DNA of 19,213 nt from an uncultured Fretibacterium sp. (GCF_963548695.1 NZ_CAUUWA010000045.1:1-19213); one strand, 5' to 3'; shown: positions 1-9,651, numbered from the stretch's first letter. A program made the numbers and translations. The notes: generated by a model from the letters alone, not told the origin.

Positions 1-331
1 TCTGAGCCTCCAGAAGGATCATCAGCCGGTTCGACACCATGAAGCCCAGATCATTTCGACACCATGAAGCCCAGATCATTTCGACACCATGAAGCCCAGA
101 TCATTTCGACACCATGAAGCCCAGATCATTATAGAGACCATCCACCATGACGTTCTCGATGGTGATGTCCGTCAGGTCCGTCTCCGTAGCTGTCGTATCC
201 TCCGGGTGCAGTGTCCGGTAGAGCTGCAGCAGGTACTTTTTGTCGCCGAACAGATCGGAGAAGACGCTGGCCTTTATCGTGCGCTTCATCCCTTCCGGTG
301 CGCGCATCGTCTGTGGCTCTGTCTTCCCCAT
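1..331 (-). pseudogene. Rpn-family PD-(D/E)XK nuclease (recombination-promoting nuclease/putative transposase), 5' part, interrupted
   Basis: The ATG at 331-329 follows AGGAGG with an 8-nt spacer, a better start than the GTG at 340. The first 76 residues resemble Rpn/YhgA-like nucleases: FSDLFGDKKYLLQLYRTLHPED, then ITIENV and YNDLGFMV, where Asp69 would be an active-site acid. A TGA at 103-101 then stops translation at the junction of the first two copies of a 25-bp tandem repeat. Beyond the four copies the family reading resumes in the original frame as NRLMILLEAQ, the usual E-x-Q active-site strand, and runs off the window edge. Three extra copies add 75 bp, so the frame is kept but one stop is introduced. 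Family members are proposed to promote recombination. Here only a stub is made unless translation restarts at the in-frame ATG at 79-77. The gene is partial at the window edge. Confidence 0.72.
30..129. repeat. Four perfect tandem copies of a 25-bp unit
   Basis: Copies lie at 30-54, 55-79, 80-104 and 105-129 and are identical base for base. The flanks (GCCGG before, TATAGAG after) do not continue the repeat. The unit lies inside the Rpn-type nuclease frame between the codons for the putative active-site Asp and Glu. Because 25 is not a multiple of 3, each copy shifts the frame by one. One or four copies keep the downstream frame, but any number above one creates a TGA at the first junction. 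Perfect identity suggests recent expansion by slippage or an assembly error. Confidence 0.95.
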
Positions 332-355
332 ACCGAACACCTCCTGATCGATACC

Positions 356-390
356 ATTATATAACCACCAATATGACTCTCTATCGTCAA
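356..390 (-). promoter_or_regulatory. Possible promoter of the Rpn-type nuclease gene
   Basis: On the minus strand a perfect TATAAT (361-356) lies 24 nt upstream of the chosen ATG. A TTGACG (390-385) is the best -35 match, but the spacer is 23 nt, too long for a standard sigma-70 promoter. The -10 may work with a poor -35, or the match may be chance in this AT-rich gap. The rest of the gap (332-464) holds only short GC inverted repeats without a T-run, so I call no terminator for the exporter operon. Confidence 0.35.
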
Positions 391-464
391 TGTTTTCCTG
401 ATCCTACGTGCTGTAGAGAAGGATGTGGGCCTCCGGGCCATCTGCACTGCGCTCTAAAAGTATC

Positions 465-1244
465 TTACGCTCCAGTGCTTTTGTATATTTTACTTAGTGA
501 TTGCCATGTAAATATGCCCAATACTAACATCAAAATACTCAACATAAACAGAAACAGAGCGCCTAAATATCCCCGAGAAAAGATCTCTGCGGCCGGATAA
601 TACGTTGCACAAAACACGGGAACCGCCAGAGTCAGAAGCGTCCTTGCCCAGCGAGGATATATGGTCATCGGAAAGCGGCCGAAGGAATGAAGCTGAAAGA
701 CCGTGTGCGTCACCGGAAAGTTATCGACGGCGACGAACGCCAGGGAGGAGGTCAGGATATTGATGCTCAAATAGACGTTGGCCGAAACGCCCAAGGACAA
801 AAACAGCTTTGTCATCGCGCCAGGGGAAACGGCATCGGCGATCCGAAGGCCGTACAGACAACAGAACAAACCCCAGAGGATTCCTCCCATCCCGTCGATA
901 TCGAAGCGGCTGGCCAGCACCTGCACCAAGGGAGGCATAGGCCGGGTCAGGACGGAATCGTACGCACCCGACCGGACGAACACATTGCCGAACTGCCAGA
1001 GGGCCTCGGCGAACGTGTGCTGTACCCCATCTCCGAATACGGACAGCCCGTACAGAACCAGCAGGTACCCTTTGGGGACCCGGATTGTCTGTGCACGGTC
1101 GAATACGATGTCGATCAACAGGAAATTGGGCAGATGCCAGACAACCGTCCCCAGAATGCCGAACGCCATGTCCAAAGGATATTGCCGGATCGAACGCAGG
1201 CGATGATAGAGGAGAAACCAATACGCCTTGAACCATTGATTCAT
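465..1244 (-). CDS. ABC-2 family (DUF990-type) exporter permease, second permease of the operon
   Basis: This is a 259-residue protein with about six hydrophobic segments and a cytoplasmic N-terminus (MNQWFKAYWFLLYHRLRSIRQYP), typical of the uncharacterised DUF990/COG3694 permeases. These occur with a second permease and an ATPase as a three-gene exporter of unknown substrate. GAGG lies 11 nt before the ATG. It ends with TAA at 467-465. It is the last gene of the operon, 78 bp after the upstream permease; that gap shows no promoter I would defend. It probably sits in the inner membrane and pairs with the other permease and the ATPase. The family call comes from its hydrophobic pattern and gene order, so the substrate is unknown. 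Base composition is lower in GC than gyrB and the genes beyond. Confidence 0.75.
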   Translation of the reverse strand: MNQWFKAYWFLLYHRLRSIRQYPLDMAFGILGTVVWHLPNFLLIDIVFDRAQTIRVPKGYLLVLYGLSVFGDGVQHTFAEALWQFGNVFVRSGAYDSVLTRPMPPLVQVLASRFDIDGMGGILWGLFCCLYGLRIADAVSPGAMTKLFLSLGVSANVYLSINILTSSLAFVAVDNFPVTHTVFQLHSFGRFPMTIYPRWARTLLTLAVPVFCATYYPAAEIFSRGYLGALFLFMLSILMLVLGIFTWQSLSKIYKSTGA

Positions 1245-1322
1245 CGCAGAACCGTCCTCAAGATCTCGACATCGAAAAACAAGCCACAGCGCGCAACAAG
1301 GCCCTTGAGATGCTAACCTCCA

Positions 1323-2078
1323 TCATCCCCCCTGAATTTGCAGTTTTTTCGTAAAGGCAGCATCCGCAGCGACGGATAAGGCGACCATCAGGACACAATA
1401 CACGAGCTGAAGCGAGAGGGCGCCCGCGGCATCAGCAGACGCCGTCAGTATCCGCACAGGGGTGTCGATCATATAGGCGAAGGGCAGCGTCTCCATTGCC
1501 CGTCCAACCGACAGAGGAAACATGTGGAGCGGGACAACGGCCCCGCTTGAAATCTGCACAATTCCATCGCGCAATGCGCTGACCCCCCAGTGGTTGCGCG
1601 TCAGCGTGCACAGAAACGACAGCAGAAAGTCGAGGCAGTAGCAGATGACCAGGGAGACGAAGACCGAAAGGGCACACAAAAACAGCGACACCCAACGAAC
1701 TTTCATGTCGACGAAAAAAAGCAGGAACATAATCAGAGGAATGCCCTGTACGACGAATACGGTGAGTTTTCTCGACAGGAAGTCGATAAAGGAAAGGGCG
1801 AGATAACGAATGGGCTTGGTCAGATGGAGCGCTACTTTTCCGCTTTTTATATCGCCGGCGATAGCCCAGATGTTGTTGGAACAGACGAAGAAGAAAAAGA
1901 ATCGGGCCAGGAGGACATAGCGTAAAGTCTCCCAATCCGCGTCACAAATGCCTCTCCAAAAGCAATAAAACAGGGCCACTTGGCACATCGCACCCAAAAA
2001 GCTGAGAAAGGATGCCGTTTTGTACATCAGCAGCCGCTTGAAATTGGCCCGGACATGCAACCGCACCATGTTCCACAT
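1323..2078 (-). CDS. ABC-2 family exporter permease, first permease of the operon
   Basis: This 251-residue multi-pass membrane protein starts MWNMVRLHVRANFKRLLMYKTASFLSF and resembles the COG4587 permeases that accompany COG4586 ATPases and COG3694 permeases. About six hydrophobic stretches are visible. The segment FVCSNNIWAIAGDIKSGKVALHLTKPIRYL, in the first half, is the kind of cytoplasmic loop that contacts the nucleotide-binding subunit in ABC-2 exporters. The ATG begins one base after the ATPase stop, and a GAGG inside the ATPase 3' end serves as its ribosome site, so the two are probably translationally coupled. The partner permease follows 78 bp downstream. The substrate is unknown; relatives have been proposed to move antibiotics, lipids or other hydrophobic cargo. 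Confidence 0.75.
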   Translation of the reverse strand: MWNMVRLHVRANFKRLLMYKTASFLSFLGAMCQVALFYCFWRGICDADWETLRYVLLARFFFFFVCSNNIWAIAGDIKSGKVALHLTKPIRYLALSFIDFLSRKLTVFVVQGIPLIMFLLFFVDMKVRWVSLFLCALSVFVSLVICYCLDFLLSFLCTLTRNHWGVSALRDGIVQISSGAVVPLHMFPLSVGRAMETLPFAYMIDTPVRILTASADAAGALSLQLVYCVLMVALSVAADAAFTKKLQIQGG

Positions 2079-2079
2079 G

Positions 2080-3024
2080 CTACGACCTCATCTGAAGAAG
2101 GCGCTCTTCAAGCGAGACATTTGCGATAGTGATCTCGGCGACCGAAGCGGTATCGTAGATACTCGCTACAAGGGTTCTTATCAGCGCGTTGTCGTTGGGA
2201 CAATAGATCTTCAAAACGCGCTCCTCGGCAGCCACACGGATCCCCTCGTGCTCCTCCAGCATCCGGGATGCCCGGTCCAGCGATCTCGAGTCGTGAAATT
2301 CGACGCCTATTCTCCTGTACAGATCGCCACCGCGCAAAAATCCGGTCAAAGGCCCATCGTAGCGGAGCTCTCCCTTGTCGATCAACAGGATCTTCCCGCA
2401 CACGCTCTCGATATCGTTCATCAGGTGCGTGGTCAGGACCATCGTGATACCGTGCTGGCGATTCATGTAGCTTATCGCCTGCAGCAGCCTCGCCCTGTTG
2501 TAGACGTCCAGTCCTATCGTCGCCTCGTCCAGAAACAGCAGTCTGGGCTCATGCAGCAGGGTCAGCAAGAAGTCGCAGATCATCTTTTGACCGAGGCTGA
2601 GCTGCCTGACGGGAACATCCAGAAAATCCAGGTCCAAAATACGGCTGAACTCCTCCAACTTGTGCAACACGTCCTTGGAGGACAGGCCGTAGATGCTACC
2701 GTTGACAAAAAAGGAGTCCCTGGCAGGAAGGTCCCACATCATCTGGCTCCGCTGCCCGAACATGACGCCGTAGTGTCTGCACAGGCTTCTGCGATCGCGG
2801 GCAGGGACGTAGCCCATGACCGAAACGGTTCCGGCGGTAGGATGGATGATCCCCGTCATCAGCTTGATCATCGTCGATTTTCCGGCGCCGTTCATCCCGA
2901 TAAGCCCAACGGCATCGCCCTCCCCGACGGTAAAGCTGACGCCACACAAGGCCCGGACGACTACCCCGCTTTTCAGGCTGTAATGTTTCGTCAAATCGCT
3001 CGCTTCTATTATCGGTATTGGCAC
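2080..3024 (-). CDS. ABC transporter ATP-binding protein (COG4586-like)
   Basis: This 314-residue nucleotide-binding subunit powers the two permeases downstream. Visible motifs are Walker A GMNGAGKST (43-51), Q-loop region FGQRSQMMWDLP (89-100), signature LSLGQ (142-146), Walker B LLFLDEAT (162-169) and switch His200 in TTHLMND. About 90 residues follow the ATPase core, as in DrrA/NatA-like proteins. The start is GTG (3024-3022), preceded by GAGG with a 5-nt spacer, and the protein opens PIPIIEASDLTKHY, the normal first strand of the fold. The start lies inside the 3' end of the MTA-deaminase remnant (16-bp overlap), so the operon has been placed against a broken gene and its promoter is not obvious. 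The signature LSLGQ replaces the canonical LSGGQ, which is common in exporters. Confidence 0.9.
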   Translation of the reverse strand: MPIPIIEASDLTKHYSLKSGVVVRALCGVSFTVGEGDAVGLIGMNGAGKSTMIKLMTGIIHPTAGTVSVMGYVPARDRRSLCRHYGVMFGQRSQMMWDLPARDSFFVNGSIYGLSSKDVLHKLEEFSRILDLDFLDVPVRQLSLGQKMICDFLLTLLHEPRLLFLDEATIGLDVYNRARLLQAISYMNRQHGITMVLTTHLMNDIESVCGKILLIDKGELRYDGPLTGFLRGGDLYRRIGVEFHDSRSLDRASRMLEEHEGIRVAAEERVLKIYCPNDNALIRTLVASIYDTASVAEITIANVSLEERLLQMRS

Positions 3025-3320
3025 CGGATCCTCACCGCAACTTTCGTTTTCCCGGAAAACCCCTTCGATTGCTGTCCCTTATGATACAGCAGCCTGCCGT
3101 TGCACGTGACCGTATGCACATCCGATGTCTGAGTTGCGTAGACAATGGCTGAGTAGGCGTTGTTCAACGGATACAGATGTGGCTTGTCACAGCCAATCAG
3201 GACGATAGCGGCGGCCCCGCCTTCCTCAAGACGGCCTGTCATGGAGAAACCGCAAGCTTTTTCTCCTTCGCTCATTGCCATTTCAAATACCTGAGCTGCT
3301 GGCAGAGCCAAGGGCTGCAC
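3009..3320 (-). pseudogene. 3' remnant of a 5-methylthioadenosine/S-adenosylhomocysteine deaminase-like amidohydrolase
   Basis: The readable frame gives about 100 residues that match only the C-terminal end of MtaD-type amidohydrolases: ALPAAQVFEMAMSEGEKACGF, then GRLEEGGAAAIVLIG, KPHLYPLNNAYSAIVYATQTSDV and a final NGRLLYHKGQ. Full-length members have about 430 residues. The TIM-barrel with the metal-binding His and Asp residues is absent, and the frame is closed upstream by a TAA near 3345, so no active enzyme can be made. Homology appears to begin within a few codons of 3315, which marks a deletion or insertion breakpoint. The nominal GTG at 3320-3318 has no convincing ribosome site. The tail overlaps the start of the ABC ATPase gene. 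Confidence 0.7.
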
Positions 3321-3349
3321 CGCAGAGCCCTTGCTTAGGCCATGTTAAC

Positions 3350-3384
3350 ACAAAAGCAAGAAAAGGCGGGCTTTTTGCCTGCTT
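3350..3384 (-). terminator. Rho-independent terminator downstream of gyrB
   Basis: On the minus strand, GCAGGC (3382-3377), a five-A loop and GCCCGC (3371-3366) form a 6-bp stem with one G-T pair, extendable by two pairs. A T-rich run follows (CTTTTCTTGCTTTTG, about 3364-3350). It lies 54 nt after the gyrB stop and points the same way, so it fits as the gyrB terminator. The T-run is interrupted, so efficiency may be moderate. Confidence 0.55.
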
Positions 3385-3438
3385 CGCCGAACGGCACAGC
3401 ACTCAAGAGCTGGCGATCTCAAGGAGCTGGCCGCCTGC

Positions 3439-5355
<1,917 letters not shown>

Positions 5356-5535
5356 CTCGCTGCGTTTTCCTCCGTGACAATCTGCATTCTCGATCGCCGT
5401 ATTCCTGATCGTCTGAAAAGCTCCCAGCCCACGGTGCGCCCCGGGCGAAAGGGGCCTTCGCGGTATTTTTACTCTGCCTTCCGCCCCGCGCGGCTGATAT
5501 GATACGTCTCCGAGTCGGAATCGTTCATGTTGGAA

Positions 5536-5565
5536 TTGTTCCGTGTCCAACCTGATTATTATACA
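5536..5565 (+). promoter_or_regulatory. Likely promoter of the yitT-family gene
   Basis: TTGTTC (5536-5541) and TATACA (5560-5565) are separated by 18 nt in the AT-rich gap between gyrB and the YitT gene. Transcription would start near 5572, leaving a leader of about 60 nt before the GTG at 5633. It overlaps short dyads (GGAA-TTG-TTCC at 5532-5542 and TTGGA...TCCAA at 5530-5550) that could be an operator. Together with 5356-5530, this divergent region should also carry the gyrB promoter, but I see only a weak TATCAT on the minus strand. Confidence 0.5.
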
Positions 5566-5632
5566 ATATCGCTTTCCGCGGTGGGAAATCTTGAATTTCC
5601 GCCCGATTTTTGAACGAAAGGTGTCGTCGGTC

Positions 5633-6535
5633 GTGAACGTCCTAGCCGAAAAGAGCGCTCTTGTCAAAAATTTTCTTCTTTCCCTGCCCGATCTGCTGAG
5701 GCGGGAGTGGCGATCCGTGTTCGCCGTCCTGTCGGCCAACATCATCTTCGCCTTCGCGGTCAATTATTTCACCCTGCCTTACCGCTTTCCCGACCTCGGG
5801 ATCTCCGGGCTTGCCGTCCTCTCCAATTACGTCTTCGGGATATCCCCCAGCTGGGTTATTTTCATCGGCAACGTCCTCCTGATCGTCTGGGGGCGCAAAA
5901 GCCTGAACCTGCGCTTCCTGGTGCTGACGTTCACCTCCATCGTGGTGTTCTCGCTGTTCATCCCGATTTTTCGGAGCATCCCCCTGAACTTGCCCCGGGA
6001 CAAGTTCATGGCCACGGTGATCACGGGGCTCCTGAAGGGGGTCGCCATCGGGATGCTCTTCAACGTGGGAGGGTCGAGCGGCGGGCTCGACATCGTCGCG
6101 ATGGTCATGCGCCGGCGCTACGGGATCGAGGTGGGGCGGTTCTCCGTCTTTGTCAACTTCTTCATCCTCGGTCTTTCCGTGAGCGTTGTGGGATTGGAAT
6201 CCGTGGTATATGGCGCCGTCGGGCTCTATGTCTTCGGCGTTACCCTGGACGGCATGACGCGGAACTTCGACAAGCGCAAGCAGGCCCTCATCATCACGAA
6301 CATCCCGGAGGACGTCTGCCATTTCATCACCTCGAAGGGCAAGGGCGTGACCCGCCTCGAGGGGCACGGGGCTTACACGGGGCAGCCTCGACCCGTGCTC
6401 ATCTCCCTGCTGGAGCCGCGGCAGATCGTTCAGCTCAAGGCCTTTCTCAAGGAAAAGGACCCGAACGCCTTCCTCTCCATCTGCGACGCGACCGAGGTGC
6501 TGGGCCAGGGGTTCAAGAGCTGGAAGTCCCTGTAA
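5633..6535 (+). CDS. YitT family membrane protein (YitT_membrane domain plus DUF2179)
   Basis: This is a 300-residue integral membrane protein of unknown function. The N-terminal two thirds holds about five or six hydrophobic segments, including LSANIIFAFAVNYFTLPYRFPDLGISG (33-59) and the conserved GGSSGGLDIVAM motif (146-157). From about residue 215 (RKQALIITNIPEDVCHFI) it becomes a soluble DUF2179 domain, with RLEGHGAYTGQ and a final QVLGQGF-like end. B. subtilis YitT relatives are about 280 residues. The start is uncertain: GTG 5633 follows AAAGG by 11 nt, GTG 5621 lacks that site, and GTG 5543 would lie before the proposed transcription start. A 156-bp gap with a good -10 box separates it from secA, so the two may be independent units. 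Confidence 0.85.
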   Translation: MNVLAEKSALVKNFLLSLPDLLRREWRSVFAVLSANIIFAFAVNYFTLPYRFPDLGISGLAVLSNYVFGISPSWVIFIGNVLLIVWGRKSLNLRFLVLTFTSIVVFSLFIPIFRSIPLNLPRDKFMATVITGLLKGVAIGMLFNVGGSSGGLDIVAMVMRRRYGIEVGRFSVFVNFFILGLSVSVVGLESVVYGAVGLYVFGVTLDGMTRNFDKRKQALIITNIPEDVCHFITSKGKGVTRLEGHGAYTGQPRPVLISLLEPRQIVQLKAFLKEKDPNAFLSICDATEVLGQGFKSWKSL

Positions 6536-6558
6536 GCAGGAATAGGATTACAGGGCTC

Positions 6559-6594
6559 TTGGTTTCGGAGGTTTTCCGGCCGGTGCGCTATAAT
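6559..6594 (+). promoter_or_regulatory. Likely secA promoter (strong -10, poor -35)
   Basis: A perfect TATAAT occurs at 6589-6594, about 98 nt before the secA ATG. The -35 region is weak: TTGGTT (6559-6564) gives a 24-nt spacer and nothing better sits at 16-18 nt. I call it on the -10 and its position in the only non-coding gap before secA. Confidence 0.42.
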
Positions 6595-6649
6595 GAACAT
6601 TTGAATCTACTCCATAAATTTGATACGCGGACTCGACATACGATCAGGA

Positions 6650-6668
6650 CGCCCCCGGCCGAGGGGCG
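6650..6668 (+). other. Small GC hairpin in the secA leader
   Basis: CGCCCC (6650-6655) and GGGGCG (6663-6668) form a perfect 6-bp stem with a 7-nt loop, ending 6 nt before GAGGTG (6675-6680), the probable secA ribosome site. It has no T-run, so it is not a terminator. It could affect translation start, but GC-rich sequence makes such stems common. Confidence 0.3.
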
Positions 6669-6691
6669 CCGTCAGAGGTGAATGAGCGGAA

Positions 6692-9532
6692 ATGATATGG
6701 AACACAATTAGGAGGGCGCTGGGGCTCGACCCCAACGACCGTGCGCTGAGAAAGTACGAGGGCGTCGTGGAGCAGATCAACGAGCTCTCGGAGAACCTGG
6801 AGTCCCGGAGTGAGGACGAGCTGCGCGACATGGGCGCACGCCTGCGCGAGCGGGCCCGGGACGGGGAGCCCCTGGAGGAACTTCTCGTCGAGGTCTTCGC
6901 GCTCGTGCGCGAGGTCTCCCGGAGGACGATAGGGCTCCGGCACTACGACGTACAGCTGATCGGAGGCATGGCCCTGCACGACGGCCGAATCGCCGAGATG
7001 CGGACCGGCGAGGGGAAGACCCTTGTGGCCACCTTGGCCGTCGTCCTGAACGCGCTCTCCTGCGAGGGCGTCCACCTGATCACGGTCAACGACTACCTTG
7101 CGAAGCGCGACGCCGCGTGGATGGCCCCGATCTACAACTTCCTGGGGCTCTCCGTGGGCGTCATCTACCCCTACATGCCTCCGGAGGAGCGCTACGAGGC
7201 CTACAGGGCGGATATCACCTACGGGACGAACAGCGAGTTCGGGTTCGACTACCTGAGGGACAACATGGTCATGCACGCCGAGCAGATGGTCCAGCGCTCC
7301 CATGCCTACTGCATCGTCGACGAGGTGGACTCGATCCTCGTGGACGAGGCGCGGACGCCCCTCATCATCTCGGGCCCGTCCGACGACAACGTGGAGCTCT
7401 ACGTCAAGGCGGACGGGGTGGCGCGCCAGCTGACGGAGGGAAAGGACTACGAGAAGGACGAGAAGGAGCGCAGCATCGCCGTCACGGAGGCCGGAATCCA
7501 GCGCTGCGAGGACCTCCTTGGGATGCCGGGGCTCTTCTCGGACGCGGCGAAGTCCGAGCTGGCGCACCGCATCGTACAGGCCCTGAAGGCCCACCGCCTG
7601 TTCCAGCGCGACGTCGACTACGTCGTGAAGGACGGGGAGATCGTGATCGTCGACGAGTTCACGGGACGCCTCATGGTGGGGCGCCGCTACTCGGACGGGC
7701 TCCATCAGGCCATCGAGGCGAAGGAGCGCGTCAAGGTGGGGCGCGAGAGCCAGACCCTGGCGACGATCACGCTTCAGAACTACTTCCGCATGTACCGTAA
7801 GCTGGCCGGGATGACGGGCACCGCGGCCACGGAGGCCGAGGAGTTCAAGGAGATCTACGGGCTCCAGGTCGTGACCATCCCGACGCACCGGAAGATGATC
7901 CGCCAGGACTGTCCCGACGTGATCTACGGGACGATGCTCGAGAAGTTCGGCGCCGTCGCGGACGACGTCGAGGAATGCCACAAGCGCGGACAGCCCGTCC
8001 TCGTCGGGACGACGTCCATCGAGAACTCCGAGCGGGTCAGCAAGCTGCTCAAGGCCCGTAAGGTCCCGCATCAGGTGCTGAACGCCAAGCACCACGAGAA
8101 GGAGGCCCACATCGTGGCCCAGGCCGGGCACCTCGGCGCCGTGACGGTGGCGACGAACATGGCCGGTCGCGGAACGGACATCATGCTTGGGGGGAACCCG
8201 GAGTTCCTGGCCAAGGAGAAGCTCCTCTCCGACAGGCCGTCCCTGGACTGGACGGTCAAGGGGGTGGACGAGGAGGACGTCTACGGCTACTTCGTGCGCT
8301 ACTCCAACCTCCAGGCCGACGACCTCGCGCGCAACTACCTCCGGGACCGCCGCATCGCGGAGGAGGGGAGCGGGCTGGAGTTTCTGCGCGCCGTCTTCGG
8401 CCGCATCAAAAAGGCCTACGAGGCCCGGCTGGAGGAGTTCCGCGAGCTCTGCCGCGGGGAGCACGACAAGGTCGCCGCGTTGGGCGGGCTGGCGATCATC
8501 GGGACGGAGCGCCACGAGTCCCGGCGCATCGACAACCAGCTTCGGGGCCGTTCCGGCCGCCAGGGCGACCCCGGCATGAGCCGTTTTTACCTCTCGTTGG
8601 AGGACAACCTGCTGCGCCTGTTCGGCTCGGAGCGCATCCAGGGCCTGATGGGCCGGCTGGGCATGAAGGACGGCGAGGCCATCGAGTCCGGAATGCTCTC
8701 GAAGGTCATCGAGTCCTCCCAACACAAGGTCGAGCAGATGCACTTCGACATCCGCAAGCAGCTGCTGGCCTACGACAATGTCATGAACCGTCAGCGCGAG
8801 GCCGTCTACGACGAACGGCAGACGATCCTGAACGAGGGGGATATGGTCGATTATGGCTGGGGGGTCGTGAACGGCGTCATCGTCGAGATTCTGGACCGCT
8901 ATTTCCCCGGGGAGGGGGAGCCGGACGCCGGACGGGCTGCAGCGCGGATACGCGCCATCTTCGGCCCCGGCAGCGACGAGCAGGTGCGGCGCATCGACAG
9001 CCAGGCCGGCATGGAGCTGGTGCGGGACGAGATCGTCGCCTCCCTGAAGGCGCGTTACGACAAAAAGACCGAGGAGCTGACCCCGGAGGTCGCCGGGGGG
9101 CTGGTGCGCTACGTGGTGCTGAACACCCTGGACGACGCCTGGCGCGACCATCTCCTGGCGATGGACGAACTGAGGCGCGGAATCGGCCTCAGGGCCATAG
9201 GGCAGAAGGACCCGCTGCTGGAGTACCAGTTCGAGTCCTACAACCTCTTTCAGGAGATGATGCTGCGGGTGCGGGAGTCCTTTGCGGAACAGTTCTTCCG
9301 GGTCCGCGTGGTGACCGAGGAGGAGCGCCGCAGTCCCCGACGGGTCTCCGAGGGGCGCGATTTTGTCCTCCCCGGTTTTGGGCAGGGACATGAGGACGCC
9401 ATGCCCGAGGAGCTTCCCCGCGGCGAGGGGCGGCCCGAGCCCATCCGCAAGGGTCCCCGGGTGGGGCGTAACGATCCCTGCCCCTGCGGCAGCGGAAAGA
9501 AGTACAAGCACTGCTGCGGCAAGGGCGCGTGA
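6692..9532 (+). CDS. secA: Preprotein translocase ATPase SecA
   Basis: SecA is the motor that pushes unfolded preproteins through SecYEG. The 946 residues show the DEAD-box core: EMRTGEGKT Walker A (102-110), NDYLAKRD (133-140), YGTNSEFGFDYLRDNM (177-192), Walker B IVDEVDSILVDEARTPLIISG (208-228), and later TNMAGRGTDIMLGG and GTERHESRRIDNQLRGRSGRQGDPG. A charged insert of about 90 residues sits between those last two motifs, as in longer SecA forms. The C-terminus ends in a SEC-C zinc motif, CPCGSGKKYKHCC (930-942), the CxCx8CC variant used for SecB and lipid contact. The ATG at 6692 has GAGGTG 11 nt upstream, and MIWNTIRRALGLDPNDRALRKYE matches the usual SecA start. Confidence 0.97.
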   Translation: MIWNTIRRALGLDPNDRALRKYEGVVEQINELSENLESRSEDELRDMGARLRERARDGEPLEELLVEVFALVREVSRRTIGLRHYDVQLIGGMALHDGRIAEMRTGEGKTLVATLAVVLNALSCEGVHLITVNDYLAKRDAAWMAPIYNFLGLSVGVIYPYMPPEERYEAYRADITYGTNSEFGFDYLRDNMVMHAEQMVQRSHAYCIVDEVDSILVDEARTPLIISGPSDDNVELYVKADGVARQLTEGKDYEKDEKERSIAVTEAGIQRCEDLLGMPGLFSDAAKSELAHRIVQALKAHRLFQRDVDYVVKDGEIVIVDEFTGRLMVGRRYSDGLHQAIEAKERVKVGRESQTLATITLQNYFRMYRKLAGMTGTAATEAEEFKEIYGLQVVTIPTHRKMIRQDCPDVIYGTMLEKFGAVADDVEECHKRGQPVLVGTTSIENSERVSKLLKARKVPHQVLNAKHHEKEAHIVAQAGHLGAVTVATNMAGRGTDIMLGGNPEFLAKEKLLSDRPSLDWTVKGVDEEDVYGYFVRYSNLQADDLARNYLRDRRIAEEGSGLEFLRAVFGRIKKAYEARLEEFRELCRGEHDKVAALGGLAIIGTERHESRRIDNQLRGRSGRQGDPGMSRFYLSLEDNLLRLFGSERIQGLMGRLGMKDGEAIESGMLSKVIESSQHKVEQMHFDIRKQLLAYDNVMNRQREAVYDERQTILNEGDMVDYGWGVVNGVIVEILDRYFPGEGEPDAGRAAARIRAIFGPGSDEQVRRIDSQAGMELVRDEIVASLKARYDKKTEELTPEVAGGLVRYVVLNTLDDAWRDHLLAMDELRRGIGLRAIGQKDPLLEYQFESYNLFQEMMLRVRESFAEQFFRVRVVTEEERRSPRRVSEGRDFVLPGFGQGHEDAMPEELPRGEGRPEPIRKGPRVGRNDPCPCGSGKKYKHCCGKGA

Positions 9533-9590
9533 ATTTCATCCGCTGGAGTCTTCCCACGTGCTTTTTCCCCTCAGGTATTGCCGTTGAGGG

Positions 9591-9651
9591 AGGAGTGCGT
9601 CGAGGGGGCGTCGGAATGAAGGTATGCCGGAATGAGGAAGGAGTGCGTCGA
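9591..9651 (+). repeat. 13-bp direct repeat upstream of the DUF3857-like gene
   Basis: AGGAGTGCGTCGA occurs at 9591-9603 and again at 9639-9651, 48 bp apart. The second copy contains the ribosome site and ends just before the chosen ATG. The 11-base core GGAGTGCGTCG occurs a third time at 19120-19130. The pair could be a local duplication of the translation start region; no function is known. Confidence 0.6.

Noticed and set aside
30..129. CRISPR array or attachment site at the 25-bp repeats
   Set aside because: Units are head to tail without spacers and lie inside a coding frame.
6644..9511. A 955-codon open frame antisense to secA
   Set aside because: It has no recognisable domain. Long stop-free antisense frames are expected opposite GC-rich genes with biased third positions, and SecA on the plus strand is certain.
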